DNA of 64,000 bases from Candidatus Neomarinimicrobiota bacterium (GTDB taxonomy: Bacteria; Fidelibacterota; JAANXI01). Below, piece by piece: positions 27,800 through 37,661 of this stretch. The notes below the pieces were generated by a model. The model saw only the letters and a program-made list of their open reading frames with translations. It was not told the DNA's origin and ran no database searches. The translations under genes and the position numbers were made by a program. Positions within the stretch are counted from its first letter, which is position 1, and every line of letters begins with the position of its first letter. The DNA lies in assembly GCA_021734025.1 (NCBI GenBank), contig JAIPJS010000006.1, positions 1-64,000 of the forward strand, in the 5' to 3' direction.

Positions 27800-28747
27800 T
27801 TACTGTCCAAGCATTTTTTTATAATATTTGATATTTGCTTCCTGGTTGTGTATAGTACACAATTGGTCTTTTGATTTATTTAAAAAGTTTTTTGTCTCAT
27901 TGTATAACCCTGGTTTGAAATTCTTGTCTAAATTATCATCAATTTCAACAAAATCTGTATTTATACTTCCAATTTCTTGGATCTGTAATTTTTCTAATGG
28001 CCGGAATATTAATCTATATTTCTGAGTCATAATTTCTATCCCCCACCGGCCGGGGGCTTCCCAATTAGCCTGATAAGAAAAAAGAGCACCGTTCTCTGCA
28101 ATGCCAGCACCCGAAAAAATGGAGGCAACAGGATGCCACTTCAATCCGCCGGCTGTAAAACTTATAATCTCTTTAGGGTGGCTACCAAGAAAAAATGCCA
28201 AGTCAACCACGTGTGATGAATTACCAATAAACCAATTTTCTTTTACACCTGGCGCTTTTTTTAATTCGCTAATTTTATGTGACCACTCAGTAAATTCAAA
28301 ATGGAAAGACGTGACTCCACCATCATCTTGAATAATTTCTTGGGCTTTTTGAACTGACGCATAAAACCGTCGATTGTATGCTACGAAAACATCCGCATCA
28401 CGTTTTTTAGATTCTTCAGCAACTTTGTTAATTTCTTCTATATTTAAGCCTCCCGGTTTTTCAACGAGAATCTTTTTTACACCGTTTTTTAACAAATTGA
28501 TAGTAACAGGTGCTAATTGTTCCATACCTACTGCAACGATAGCTGACTCTGGGTTTTGAACTTCAGAATTATTCAACCATTTGTTAAGCCCACCCGTTCT
28601 AACAGTCCTACCACATTTCTTTTCAAATGCAGCAGCGGATTCCTCTCCACGACCTATTGCAGTAAATGGCACGCTAAGGGCATCCAAGACCTTCACATAC
28701 TCAACGGCCATATGCCCCACCCCAATGAGCCATAGACTCTTATTCAT
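27800..28747 (-). CDS. Gfo/Idh/MocA-family oxidoreductase
   Basis: 315 aa from ATG 28747 (ATGA overlap with the previous stop; ATG 28759 is also in frame). LWLIGVGHMAVEYVKVL binds NAD. ILVEKPGGLNIEE contains the EKP motif, and AYNRRFYASVQKAQEI follows. WFIGNSSHVVDLAFFLG carries the active-site His. Together with the paralogue at 28744-29733 it lies between the legionaminate and dideoxyhexose genes. Substrate is unknown; it may oxidise or reduce a nucleotide-sugar ring carbon. Confidence 0.75.
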   Translation of the reverse strand: MNKSLWLIGVGHMAVEYVKVLDALSVPFTAIGRGEESAAAFEKKCGRTVRTGGLNKWLNNSEVQNPESAIVAVGMEQLAPVTINLLKNGVKKILVEKPGGLNIEEINKVAEESKKRDADVFVAYNRRFYASVQKAQEIIQDDGGVTSFHFEFTEWSHKISELKKAPGVKENWFIGNSSHVVDLAFFLGSHPKEIISFTAGGLKWHPVASIFSGAGIAENGALFSYQANWEAPGRWGIEIMTQKYRLIFRPLEKLQIQEIGSINTDFVEIDDNLDKNFKPGLYNETKNFLNKSKDQLCTIHNQEANIKYYKKMLGQ

Positions 28748-29733
28748 GTTATCGGACATGCTTGAAATTCTTCTCCCGTAATTTTTGATAGGTGGCTATT
28801 AAAAGCCTCCAACATTGGTATATGATAAATTTGACACTCATTATAGGGTGTTAAATCGCATTGTCCGGTATCTATAATCTGATCAATAATTTTACCAGTC
28901 ATTTCACTCTGAAAAGGTACTCTAATTTCTTTAGTATTCGACTTCCTTGTCTTCGTCTTACTTTCATGCCATAACGTACCTTCATTTTCATTTATAAGAA
29001 ACTTCTCATTTTCAGTCTTGATACTAATTGAAAGTGAATTATCTGCAGCGTATACCTGGTCGACAGCCTCTAGTGAATCCCCTCTTTCTGTTATTATTTT
29101 TAGACTTCCTTTAATTTCGATAAACCCTTCTCGTTTTGACGGTACTAGCTGAGGTTGCAGTCCTGAAATATCAACATTAAAATTTTTCGCATCCGTCAAA
29201 TAAGATAAAAGGTCAATAAAGTGTATTGAATTAGATGCTAACCCCCAATTCTCTCCCTTTACTTTAATAAAAACAGTTTTTGATTTATGTAATATACCTT
29301 TTATCTCTTTAAAAAAAGGATAGGCACGCCTCGAACAGTTCACCCAAGTTTTGGTGTTCGTTTCATCAAACCGCTTATTCATTATAGAAAAATCCCGACT
29401 ATCCTGAAAAACCACTTTTTCCAAGATTAGGTTTTTTATATCTGCATGTTTAAGTAGTAAATCAGTTACATTCTTACGTACGTTTGCAGTTGTCGCCATA
29501 ATTGCCAAATCAAGATTCTTGGGTAGTAGTTTTATATGTTTATGATAATAGACAGTGCTCGTCGTTTGTGGATTTATTGATTCTTGATATCGAGTTTTTG
29601 CTGACTCAAGTGCATGTTTATCAGGATCTATTACAAAAATTTTCATAGACTTTTTAGATTTAGTTAAACCTTGTAAATGCCTGCTGCCTAACTGTCCAGC
29701 TCCAATAATTGCTATATACTTATGTTTATCCAC
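28744..29733 (-). CDS. Gfo/Idh/MocA-family oxidoreductase
   Basis: 329 aa from GTG 29733. YIAIIGAGQLGSRHLQGL is the dinucleotide loop. The EKP motif is altered to LILEKVVFQDSRD, so the Pro is lost. NCSRRAYPFFKEIKG replaces the usual N-R-R. NWGLASNSIHFIDLLSYL gives the H-x2-D pair. The EKV variant suggests a changed catalytic site or a partner function for the adjacent paralogue. Confidence 0.7.
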   Translation of the reverse strand: MDKHKYIAIIGAGQLGSRHLQGLTKSKKSMKIFVIDPDKHALESAKTRYQESINPQTTSTVYYHKHIKLLPKNLDLAIMATTANVRKNVTDLLLKHADIKNLILEKVVFQDSRDFSIMNKRFDETNTKTWVNCSRRAYPFFKEIKGILHKSKTVFIKVKGENWGLASNSIHFIDLLSYLTDAKNFNVDISGLQPQLVPSKREGFIEIKGSLKIITERGDSLEAVDQVYAADNSLSISIKTENEKFLINENEGTLWHESKTKTRKSNTKEIRVPFQSEMTGKIIDQIIDTGQCDLTPYNECQIYHIPMLEAFNSHLSKITGEEFQACPIT

Positions 29734-29809
29734 AAACTTGTTTGTCCTTTAGGCCAATAACTTTAAAGTTTTATAGAATATTCTGGTAAAAATATTTTTG
29801 GGTTCGTTA

Positions 29810-30547
29810 TTAGATTATTGTCCAACCACCATCAACTACCAAATTATGTCCTGTTATATATTTAGCCTCATCGGATAATAAAAACGTAACTGCGGGGGCT
29901 ATATCCTCCGGTTTCCCCATCCGTGTCATTGGAACTCTCTTTTCGTATGCTTCCACGAATTTTTTCGGTTGATTGTTAAAAATCCCCCCTGGAGATACAC
30001 AATTTATTCTCACATTATATGGTCCATACTTGGAGGCAAGAAATCTAGTTAGATTTACAATACCACCTTTGATTGCGGAATAAGCTGCAGATGGATTGAT
30101 CTCAGTTCCATCATAGATAGTCATATCATTGCCTACTATACCATAAATTGATGCGATATTTACAATGGATCCTCCACCGGCATTCCTCATTATGGGGAGT
30201 ACTTTTTGATTAACCATAGCGTAACTATTTAATTGCCAATCCACATTTTTCTTCCACGAATCAAAAGATAATTCCTCAAAGTCAGTACCCCAATCATCAG
30301 TACGTGGATAAGCATTATTCACTAAACCATGAATGCTACCATAATTTTCTAATACTCCATTTATTTTTTTTTGAACGTGGTTTTCGCTAGTCACGTCACA
30401 AATGATTGTTTCAGATTCTTTTCCATCACCTTTTTTTACATCAAAATTTATAACCTGAGCGCCGGCGGAGGAAATATGACTTACCATAGCCTTCCCCAAT
30501 AAGCCAGTCCCACCTGTTACGATAACTATCTTTCCGGATAAATTCAT
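29810..30547 (-). CDS. SDR-family oxidoreductase (PtmA-like)
   Basis: 245 aa from ATG 30547; the frame is open to 30586, but this start overlaps the previous stop closely. Classical SDR: VTGGTGLLGKAMVSH (TGxxxGxG), NNAYPRTD (NAG-type strand), NIASIYG (Ser), AAYSAIKGGIVN (Y-x3-K), and GHNLVVDGGW at the end. It resembles SDRs next to nonulosonate cytidylyltransferases in flagellin-glycosylation clusters (PtmA). The exact substrate is not known. Confidence 0.75.
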   Translation of the reverse strand: MNLSGKIVIVTGGTGLLGKAMVSHISSAGAQVINFDVKKGDGKESETIICDVTSENHVQKKINGVLENYGSIHGLVNNAYPRTDDWGTDFEELSFDSWKKNVDWQLNSYAMVNQKVLPIMRNAGGGSIVNIASIYGIVGNDMTIYDGTEINPSAAYSAIKGGIVNLTRFLASKYGPYNVRINCVSPGGIFNNQPKKFVEAYEKRVPMTRMGKPEDIAPAVTFLLSDEAKYITGHNLVVDGGWTII

Positions 30548-30548
30548 A

Positions 30549-31868
30549 TTAGGCCAGCCGTGCAAACCCGGAATGTTTTTTTTCAAACATTAATTTTTCT
30601 TCGATTTTTTCTTCTTGAATTAATTTGGCTAGCTCCGTGAAAACATCAGATGAGGCTTCTAAAAACTGATTAATTATATCTGTACTATAGGCATAAGTAG
30701 TATACACTGCCGCTCCCACCAGATACCCTTTTTTTAACATCTCTTGAGTATAATAAGTTTGGGCTGCTGGAGGATCATAACAATCGAAATGTATGTGAGT
30801 CAGTGGAGAGATCCCTGAGACGCTAATGTTAAGAGCATTATTTTCTGCAATATCCTGCCAGCCACTATTAATCCTTTCTCCATATTCAATCAATTTCTCA
30901 TGAACTGAATTTGAAATATACTTGTCTATAGTCGCCAGAGCAGCCGTCGGGCCAATTCTTTCAGTCCAAAATGTTGAACTGATAAAGGTATCCTGAGCGG
31001 CATCCATAACATCTCGCTTTCCAATCACTGTAGAGATCGGATATCCATTACCAAGCGCTTTTCCAAACACTGCCATATCGGGATTCACATTATATTTTAA
31101 GTGAATACCTCCCGGGTTCATGCGAAAACCGGATGTTACCTCATCAAATATTAAAACCGCGTTATTATTATCCGCTATCCCTCTAACTCCCTCAAGAAAT
31201 CCTTCTTCGGGTGGAGTTCCTCGCTGAGGCTCCAGATATATGACGCCAATTTCGCCGGGGTTCCTATCAATGATGGATTGTAATTCGTCTAATGAGTTAT
31301 AATGAAATGGGATCGCACTCCCTTTTAATCCTTTCGGCACACCTTTCGGTTGGAGTCCGGGTAATAGTTGTCCGTCTAAATTTGAGTCATCTGCCAGATT
31401 GGATGCAAGATACCAGTCGTGCCACCCATGATAACCACAAAAAGCTATTTTATCTTTGCCGGACGCTGCACGAGCAATTCTGGTAGCAATGGCACATGCC
31501 TCACCCCCTGTCCTGGAAAAACGTACCATCTCAGCCCAGGGATGGAGTTCTATCAATTTCTCAGCAAGTTGGACTTCTTCGGGGCAATTTAAAGTACTCA
31601 TAGAGCCATTAGAAATAGCACTCGCAACTGCAGAATTAACGTCACCATCCGCATAACCCAATATGCATGAACCGACCCCCATTTGAGCAAAGTCATAGAA
31701 ATGATTGCCGTCCATATCCCAAACTTCGCATCCCGCTGCTTTCTTATAATAGCTAGGCCATAGTCCTGGTAAAAACATTTCACTTCTCTTTGAGAGAAGT
31801 TGATTCCCTCCCGGGATTATATCTTTTGCATTTTTCCAAAGGTTTTGTCCGGTTCCTGAAGTTTTCAT
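30549..31868 (-). CDS. Class III aminotransferase, HemL-like (glutamate-1-semialdehyde aminomutase-related)
   Basis: 439 aa. FSRTGGEACAIATRIARA binds PLP phosphate. LIFDEVTSGFRMNPGG supplies the Asp, and MAVFGKALGNGYPIST the Schiff-base Lys. It resembles HemL but lies in a sugar cluster, between legF and an SDR. It overlaps legF by 4 bp. It may act on a ketosugar or supply an amino group to a side chain. A housekeeping heme role is unlikely from context, though not excluded. Confidence 0.75.
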   Translation of the reverse strand: MKTSGTGQNLWKNAKDIIPGGNQLLSKRSEMFLPGLWPSYYKKAAGCEVWDMDGNHFYDFAQMGVGSCILGYADGDVNSAVASAISNGSMSTLNCPEEVQLAEKLIELHPWAEMVRFSRTGGEACAIATRIARAASGKDKIAFCGYHGWHDWYLASNLADDSNLDGQLLPGLQPKGVPKGLKGSAIPFHYNSLDELQSIIDRNPGEIGVIYLEPQRGTPPEEGFLEGVRGIADNNNAVLIFDEVTSGFRMNPGGIHLKYNVNPDMAVFGKALGNGYPISTVIGKRDVMDAAQDTFISSTFWTERIGPTAALATIDKYISNSVHEKLIEYGERINSGWQDIAENNALNISVSGISPLTHIHFDCYDPPAAQTYYTQEMLKKGYLVGAAVYTTYAYSTDIINQFLEASSDVFTELAKLIQEEKIEEKLMFEKKHSGFARLA

Positions 31869-32581
31869 TTTATTTTCTCATTATTCTTCAGAATGGATTC
31901 AACACATAAAAAATCAATCATATCATCGACTTCAAATGACTTCGATTTTGGCATTTCAAATCCTATGCACCTTTCATGATAAAAGGACTTTTCATTTAGC
32001 AGGACTTTAGTATCAGAAATATAAAAGCTCCCATCATAATAAAACAATCTTTCAATTTCCTGGCGTCTTAGTGAACTGAATCCTGAGAGATAGGGTTTAA
32101 TAATATTATTTGAAGTAAGTCCTACAATAAATTTGGGGTGTTGAGATTCAACCCGAGCCACTCCCACTATAGAATCAGCAACATCTCTACTGTTATCCAA
32201 TATTTCCAAAGCATTATCAATATCTGTGTGTTCTGTCAACGGGGATGTTGGTTCTAATAATACAATGTACTGAAAATCTTTGTTATTCTTCTTGTAATAA
32301 TTTATTACATACTTAATCACAGAGAAAGAGGACGCTGTGTCTGAGGAAAATTTAGGTGGCCTCATCTCCGGACAACTTATATCTTCACTTAACCCAATTT
32401 CTTGTATTTCTATGTCATCGGTGGTTAAAAAAATTTCATCAACATATTTCGAGTTTTTAGCCGTTTCGATCGGATACAAGACTAAAGGTTTACCCAAAAG
32501 ATTTTTTTTGTTTTTACCCGGTAGTCCTTTAGATCCTTTTCGAGCAGGAATAACCGCCAAAATGCGTTTACTATTTATCAT
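31865..32581 (-). CDS. legF: CMP-nonulosonate (legionaminic acid) cytidylyltransferase
   Basis: 238 aa. LAVIPARKGSKGLPGKNKK is the NeuA/LegF CTP-binding signature. FLTTDDIEIQEIG and CPEMRPPKFSSDTASS follow, as in the PtmB/LegF subgroup. LLEPTSPLTEHTDI holds the QPTSP-like motif. It activates the nine-carbon sugar to its CMP form. The 4-bp overlaps on both sides mean strict co-translation. Confidence 0.85.
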   Translation of the reverse strand: MINSKRILAVIPARKGSKGLPGKNKKNLLGKPLVLYPIETAKNSKYVDEIFLTTDDIEIQEIGLSEDISCPEMRPPKFSSDTASSFSVIKYVINYYKKNNKDFQYIVLLEPTSPLTEHTDIDNALEILDNSRDVADSIVGVARVESQHPKFIVGLTSNNIIKPYLSGFSSLRRQEIERLFYYDGSFYISDTKVLLNEKSFYHERCIGFEMPKSKSFEVDDMIDFLCVESILKNNEKIK

Positions 32582-33663
32582 AAATTTTTAAACTGTGCAA
32601 TAGTACTTTGATATTCCTCCCACTCTCCAACATCAATCCAGGATTTTTCGCTAACCGGGTATACACCAATACTTTTCCCTTGTTTCTGTAATTCAGCGAT
32701 TAAATCAGTCGTGTGAAAAAATGTGTCTTTTGGAATGTATTTAAGAGCTTCACTGTTAATAATATATAACCCTGTATTCACCAGAAAATTGTACTCGGGT
32801 TTTTCGCGGATCTGTTTCAAAATACCTCCATTTTCAATATCACACACGCCATACGGAATATTATAATTTTTCACTGAGGCAACAAGTGTAATATCATTAT
32901 CCTCCTCTTGGTGATATTGAAGTACTTCAGCATAATCCTCATCAATGATTATGTCACAATTGGAGACAATGAATGGGCCTTGAATACGTCCCTCAAGGAA
33001 TTTTAAGCTCCCTGCCGTACCCAGCGGTTCTTCTTCTTCAAGGTATTCAATAGAATACGATGGATTCAATTCCTCAAAAAAAGCTTTGATGACCCGTGAT
33101 TTATGGTTTACAGATAGATAAAACTTGTTAATATCCCATTTCCGAAACCGATCTATTATAATTTCAATAATGGGTTTTTCGCCGATTGGTATTAACGGTT
33201 TGGGCAAAATACGGGTAAACGGGTCTAGGCGGGTGCCTTTTCCGCCTGCCATTATTACAACGGGGATATCCAACTTTGTTAACATTCCCTGGGTATTTTG
33301 TTCTTCTGTATAGTCTCCTTCAAATACCTTTTCCCATACAAGAATGTCTATTATTTTACCGTTTTCTACGATGGGGACTGATTCAATCTTTTTCTCGAGT
33401 AATATCGATTTTATTGATTCAATGTTATAACCAGTCTCAACTGAGATTGGATTCTCATTACATATCTCGCCCGCAGTGCCTGAAAGTCCACCGGTGTTTA
33501 AAATCCACCGTCTGATGTCGCCATCGGTGAGAGTTCCATAAAATTTTTCATTTTCATCCAATACATAAAGAATTTTCTCGCCACCTTCATCAAGTTTTTT
33601 CAATGAATGTTGAAGTGTGGTATCTTTTCGTATTGTTAATTTTTGAATTTCGTCCTTATTCAT
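32578..33663 (-). CDS. ptmE: PtmE-like nucleotidyltransferase with N-terminal CBS domains
   Basis: 361 aa. Residues 1-115 form a CBS pair (VLDENEKFYGTLTDGDIRR, then VPIVENGKIIDIL). Residues 135-361 are a sugar nucleotidyltransferase (VIMAGGKGTRLDPFTRILPK, then NTGLYIINSEALKYI). This architecture equals PtmE, which makes GDP-GlcNAc in the Campylobacter legionaminate route. A GDP-linked precursor is therefore suggested, although a UDP route cannot be excluded. Overlaps with legF and legI are 4 and 8 bp. Confidence 0.8.
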   Translation of the reverse strand: MNKDEIQKLTIRKDTTLQHSLKKLDEGGEKILYVLDENEKFYGTLTDGDIRRWILNTGGLSGTAGEICNENPISVETGYNIESIKSILLEKKIESVPIVENGKIIDILVWEKVFEGDYTEEQNTQGMLTKLDIPVVIMAGGKGTRLDPFTRILPKPLIPIGEKPIIEIIIDRFRKWDINKFYLSVNHKSRVIKAFFEELNPSYSIEYLEEEEPLGTAGSLKFLEGRIQGPFIVSNCDIIIDEDYAEVLQYHQEEDNDITLVASVKNYNIPYGVCDIENGGILKQIREKPEYNFLVNTGLYIINSEALKYIPKDTFFHTTDLIAELQKQGKSIGVYPVSEKSWIDVGEWEEYQSTIAQFKNL

Positions 33664-34690
33664 ATTTAAAATCTTCCCAGGTTAATACGTCCTCAGCTTT
33701 TTTATCTTTGTAGATTCTCAAGCCAATAATTTTTTCCATATCATCGGGCGGGAGACCATTACCAGGTCGTTTTATCTCTATCATATTCGAAGTAATTTTT
33801 GTCCCAGAAGATATTTCCTCCTTTGCAATAATGCTCTTGCGTACATCGTTCATTATTTTAAGTTCACTTTGATTCGGCCTCTTCCTTCCATCGCCAATCG
33901 CAATTTCGATATTACGGATTGACTGCACCATTCTTTTCAATTCATCCGGTTCAAGAGAAGCCTTATGGTCTGGGCCTTCCATGGATCGATCTAATGTGAA
34001 ATGCTTTTCAACCACCGTTGCTCCCATTGCAGCGGCAGCAATTGGCACTTCAATCCCAAGGGTATGATCTGAGTAACCAACAGGTAAATTGAAAGCATTT
34101 TTCAATGTAAGCATTGCATTTAAATTCACTTCTTCATAGGGACACGGATAATTTGTGGTACAATGCAAAACTGTAAGAGTGGGAATATCTCCCTCATCAA
34201 TATTTTGATTCTCAGCGAGAATATTCACAGCCTTCTCAACTTCTCCAAGAGTACTCATACCGGTGGAGAGAATAAGGGGTTTTCCTTTTTGGGCAAGATA
34301 TTTTACAAATGGAAGATTTGTTATTTCGCCGGAGGGAATTTTTATACGTTTTAATAGATCGACTACCGAATCAGCACTGTCCTCATCAAATGGAGTTGTC
34401 ATAAATTCAATATCATTAGAATCACAATAATCTTTTAATTCCCGGAAGTCTTTATTAGAAAACTCCAGTTTTTTCAGCATTTCATACTGCGCTTCCTCAG
34501 ATTTTGACATGTTTTTAATCTGGTAATCTGCTTTTTTTGCTCCTTTTGAAACTAATTTATCAGCAATAAATGCCTGGAACTTTACAGCATCAGATCCGGC
34601 CTGAACAGCAGCATCAATCAGTCGTTTAGCTATATTAATATTGCCATTATGATTAACCCCAGCTTCCGCGATTATAAAGGCTTTGGTCAT
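33656..34690 (-). CDS. legI: Legionaminic acid synthase (NeuB family)
   Basis: 344 aa. FIIAEAGVNHNGNINIAKRL opens the NeuB TIM barrel. KFQAFIADKLVS and MSTLGEVEKAV follow. GYSDHTLGIEVPIAAAAMGA and EKHFTLDRSMEGPDHKASLE are catalytic and metal motifs. Residues 285-344 are an SAF antifreeze-like domain (NGLPPDDMEKIIG). It condenses the six-carbon sugar with PEP. With LegB, LegC and LegG nearby the product is most likely N-acyl legionaminate rather than Neu5Ac. Confidence 0.88.
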   Translation of the reverse strand: MTKAFIIAEAGVNHNGNINIAKRLIDAAVQAGSDAVKFQAFIADKLVSKGAKKADYQIKNMSKSEEAQYEMLKKLEFSNKDFRELKDYCDSNDIEFMTTPFDEDSADSVVDLLKRIKIPSGEITNLPFVKYLAQKGKPLILSTGMSTLGEVEKAVNILAENQNIDEGDIPTLTVLHCTTNYPCPYEEVNLNAMLTLKNAFNLPVGYSDHTLGIEVPIAAAAMGATVVEKHFTLDRSMEGPDHKASLEPDELKRMVQSIRNIEIAIGDGRKRPNQSELKIMNDVRKSIIAKEEISSGTKITSNMIEIKRPGNGLPPDDMEKIIGLRIYKDKKAEDVLTWEDFKYE

Positions 34691-34700
34691 TTCGACTTTA

Positions 34701-35858
34701 CTAACCTTGAAACGTTATTTTTTTTCGTAAAAAGTTTTGATCAACCCTTGTTTGATTAATTATTCTCACCATCTTCTCGGCAGCATGACCGTCACCAAAT
34801 TTAAATTCCATATCTCCCAAGGACTTTCTGAAATTCTGGTCAAGGGCTTTTGTAATTCCATTCCTAATAGAATCAACTGCATAGTTCGTATCAATTACAC
34901 TTGGATGCCTTATTCTCCCATCTTGTCTACTTCCAATATTGACAGTTGGGATCTTAAAAAACGGCACCTCTATTATCCCACTGGATGAATTCCCTATGAC
35001 AAACTTACAGTGAGGGATTAAGCTATGATAATTTTTAAACCCCAGCGAATCGAAAAAATGGTAATTGGTATTTTCACTCATTTTTTTTCTAATGAATGTC
35101 ATCACTTTTTCACGCTCTGTCTCAATATTTGGTGCGGTAATGACGACCTGGAAACCCCATTTAGATAACGCTGAAAATATATTCTTAACCTGTTGAGAAA
35201 TTGGTACTTCAAACTCAAGAGTCACTGGATGATATGTCATCAAGACAGTTTCACGTTCCTCGTCCAGATTCAATTTTTTAAATAATTCAGATTTTTGAAT
35301 TTTCTTTTCATTTACAATATTATCGATTCCCAGCGCCCCGGTGTTATATATACGCCATTCGGCTTCCCCCATTCTCTCTATATTGGTTGCATATTCTTCA
35401 CACGCGACAAAGTGTATGTGTGCTGCCTTTGTAACCATATGGCGAATTTGCTCGTCAATTGCCCCCTCCGTCTTTTCCCCGCCATGAATATGAATAATTG
35501 GCCGTTTAAACAATATAGCGTTACCAATTATACTCAACAGTTCAAATCGATCACCAAGCACACATGCAAAATCAAACTCATATTCCCTAAAAATATTAGA
35601 AAGTTCATAAGTGGCAATCCCCAATGATTTGCTCAATGATGCACTTGAATCATTATTCAACAAATAATCGAAGGTACCTGTAATATTAAATTTATTTTCC
35701 CGTATTTCCCGTATTGTTTCTCCATAATTACTTTTAAGATGGGTACCTCCTACAAACAGATTATACTCCAATTTTTTTGAATTTTTAATTGCCTCAATCA
35801 GTGGGGCAAACAAACCAAATTCTGCACGCGTTGTTGTAAAAATCGCAACTGTTTTCAA
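34701..35858 (-). CDS. legG: Hydrolysing nucleotide-sugar 2-epimerase (NeuC/LegG)
   Basis: 385 aa from TTG 35858. VAIFTTTRAEFGLFAPLI starts a UDP-GlcNAc 2-epimerase GT-B fold. VLGDRFELLSIIGNAILF, HIHGGEKTEGAIDEQIRH and IGNSSSGIIEVPFFKIPTVN are signature segments. The hydrolysing form releases the 2-epimerised sugar for LegI. Position between legH and legI supports LegG. Confidence 0.87.
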   Translation of the reverse strand: MKTVAIFTTTRAEFGLFAPLIEAIKNSKKLEYNLFVGGTHLKSNYGETIREIRENKFNITGTFDYLLNNDSSASLSKSLGIATYELSNIFREYEFDFACVLGDRFELLSIIGNAILFKRPIIHIHGGEKTEGAIDEQIRHMVTKAAHIHFVACEEYATNIERMGEAEWRIYNTGALGIDNIVNEKKIQKSELFKKLNLDEERETVLMTYHPVTLEFEVPISQQVKNIFSALSKWGFQVVITAPNIETEREKVMTFIRKKMSENTNYHFFDSLGFKNYHSLIPHCKFVIGNSSSGIIEVPFFKIPTVNIGSRQDGRIRHPSVIDTNYAVDSIRNGITKALDQNFRKSLGDMEFKFGDGHAAEKMVRIINQTRVDQNFLRKKITFQG

Positions 35859-35868
35859 AATATTCCCA

Positions 35869-36504
35869 TCACATTAATTTAGCTGGAACCCCCACATATT
35901 TTCCAGGCATGGTTATGCTTTTAGTAACAACTGCCCCAGCTCCAATAATACATTCATCAGCAAGGTTAACTGACTGCACAATTGAGGCACCAGCACCAAT
36001 AAATGACTCCTTCCCGATTATAACGTCGCCACTTACTGTAACCCCCGGGGCAATATGCACTGAATCACCAATGGTACAATCATGGTCAACTGAGGCGTTT
36101 GTGTTAATAATCGCCAATTTTCCTATTTTTACGCTTGGTTGGATGACAGCCCCAGCCATAATTACTGTACCATCAGATATTTTACAATCATTTTGTAAAA
36201 TGGCCTGTTTTGATTTGATTACCGGAAATTTATACCCATGTTGTTTCAAATTTTTATAAATATTTTTCCTCTTTTGATTATCCTTTGGTGAGATAATGCC
36301 GATGCCCAATACGGCATTGCATTCCGGGAATTCTTTAATCAGTTCGGACAGGATTTCATCTGTACCCAAATACTTTATTGGTAACGAATTTGTATGATGT
36401 TCAAAATCCGTATAACCAAGCACGTTCCACCCATTTTCATCTTTGAGCATACCGAGAATGACCTTTGCATGCCCACCACCGCCAATTATTACAATATCTT
36501 TCAA
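35869..36504 (-). CDS. legH: NeuD-family sugar N-acetyltransferase (LegH-like)
   Basis: 211 aa from TTG 36504, overlapping the legC stop (TTGA). An N-terminal Rossmann-like segment (IVIIGGGGHAKVILGML) is followed by left-handed beta-helix repeats (VIMAGAVIQPSVKIG, NTNASVDHDCTIGD, HIAPGVTVSGDVIIG). This is the PglD/NeuD architecture, which acetylates the 4-amino sugar made by LegC. The HDC pair in VDHDCTIG carries the catalytic His. Confidence 0.83.
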   Translation of the reverse strand: MKDIVIIGGGGHAKVILGMLKDENGWNVLGYTDFEHHTNSLPIKYLGTDEILSELIKEFPECNAVLGIGIISPKDNQKRKNIYKNLKQHGYKFPVIKSKQAILQNDCKISDGTVIMAGAVIQPSVKIGKLAIINTNASVDHDCTIGDSVHIAPGVTVSGDVIIGKESFIGAGASIVQSVNLADECIIGAGAVVTKSITMPGKYVGVPAKLM

Positions 36505-37661
36505 CTTTTCAATAATTCAATAATATGTTCAATTTGCTCTTCCTGCAAGGTAACACTGCTTGGTAACAGCAAACTATTTTTGGTTAATTGGATTGCTTTA
36601 TCAATATCATAATTAAAGTCATTTTGGTAGGGCAGTTGAGTATGGTTTAACTTCCATACCGGCCGGGTTTGGACGCCGTTATCATTCAAATATGTCATCA
36701 GTTTTTCCCTGTCTTTTGGATATACATCAGTGTCAATTTGCAGCGGATACATCCAGTAATTATGTTTTGCATAATCCGGAACCCCGGCCAATGAAAGTCC
36801 CGAAATTTCATTTAAATAATCTCTGTACTTGTTATAATTGTTTGTCTTTCTTTCAGTATAATCATTCAATTGCTCCAGTTGCGCCACTCCCATTGCAGCC
36901 TGAATATTTGTTAAGCGGTAATTATACCCAATTTCATTGTGAATATAGCGTGTAGGATCGTCTTTTGCCTGTGTAGTAAGATATCTTGCTCTTTCAGCAT
37001 ATTCTTGGTTATCTGTGACAATCATCCCGCCGCCACCCGTAGTAATTATTTTATTCCCATTGAAGGAATAGCAACCAATATCGCCAACTGTTCCCGTATA
37101 TTTATTCACCAATTCACCAGAAGTATAGTATGTTCCAAGGCTTTCCGAAGCATCTTCTACAATTTTAATATTTCTTTCCTTGCAAATTGGAAGCAATGGT
37201 TCAATATCAACTGCATTTCCGAATACATGAACCGGAATAATTGCAGATATTCTACTACCTGTTTTCTTGTTTTTGGTTTCACCGTTTTCAAAAACGGTTT
37301 CATTTTCAATAAAGGCAATAGTTTTTTCAATATCAATATTATAGTATTCATCGCAATCCATAAATAACGGTTCTGCGTTCAAATACCGGACAGTATTGAT
37401 GGGAGCAATAAAGGTAAGGGTTGGAACGATGACTTCATCACTTGGCATTACTCCCACAATTCTGAGAGCGACATGAAGCGCTGCTGTTCCATTAACACAA
37501 GCCACAGCATGTTTGACTCCCACATACTTTGCGATGTCTTGCTCAAATTTATCTACATATTTTCCTGCGGAGGAGACCCATTCGGTATCCAGGCATTCCT
37601 TGATATATTTCCACTCATTACCCTTGAGTGATGGTATTGATAAAGGTATTTGGTCAGACAT
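36501..37661 (-). CDS. legC: LegC-type PLP aminotransferase
   Basis: 386 aa from ATG 37661; the frame is open to 37763, but that part overlaps legB. DegT/DnrJ/EryC1 family: CVNGTAALHVALRIVGV, DEVIVPTLTFIAPINTV, VEDASESLGTYY, then CYSFNGNKIITTGGGG with the PLP Lys. It transfers an amino group to C4 of the 4-keto sugar from LegB. An 8-bp overlap with legB shows co-translation. Confidence 0.87.
   Translation of the reverse strand: MSDQIPLSIPSLKGNEWKYIKECLDTEWVSSAGKYVDKFEQDIAKYVGVKHAVACVNGTAALHVALRIVGVMPSDEVIVPTLTFIAPINTVRYLNAEPLFMDCDEYYNIDIEKTIAFIENETVFENGETKNKKTGSRISAIIPVHVFGNAVDIEPLLPICKERNIKIVEDASESLGTYYTSGELVNKYTGTVGDIGCYSFNGNKIITTGGGGMIVTDNQEYAERARYLTTQAKDDPTRYIHNEIGYNYRLTNIQAAMGVAQLEQLNDYTERKTNNYNKYRDYLNEISGLSLAGVPDYAKHNYWMYPLQIDTDVYPKDREKLMTYLNDNGVQTRPVWKLNHTQLPYQNDFNYDIDKAIQLTKNSLLLPSSVTLQEEQIEHIIELLKS

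Noticed and set aside
37157-37351. Shadow frame inside legC and similar antisense frames across the operon
   Set aside because: They lie opposite strongly conserved enzymes and have no independent support.
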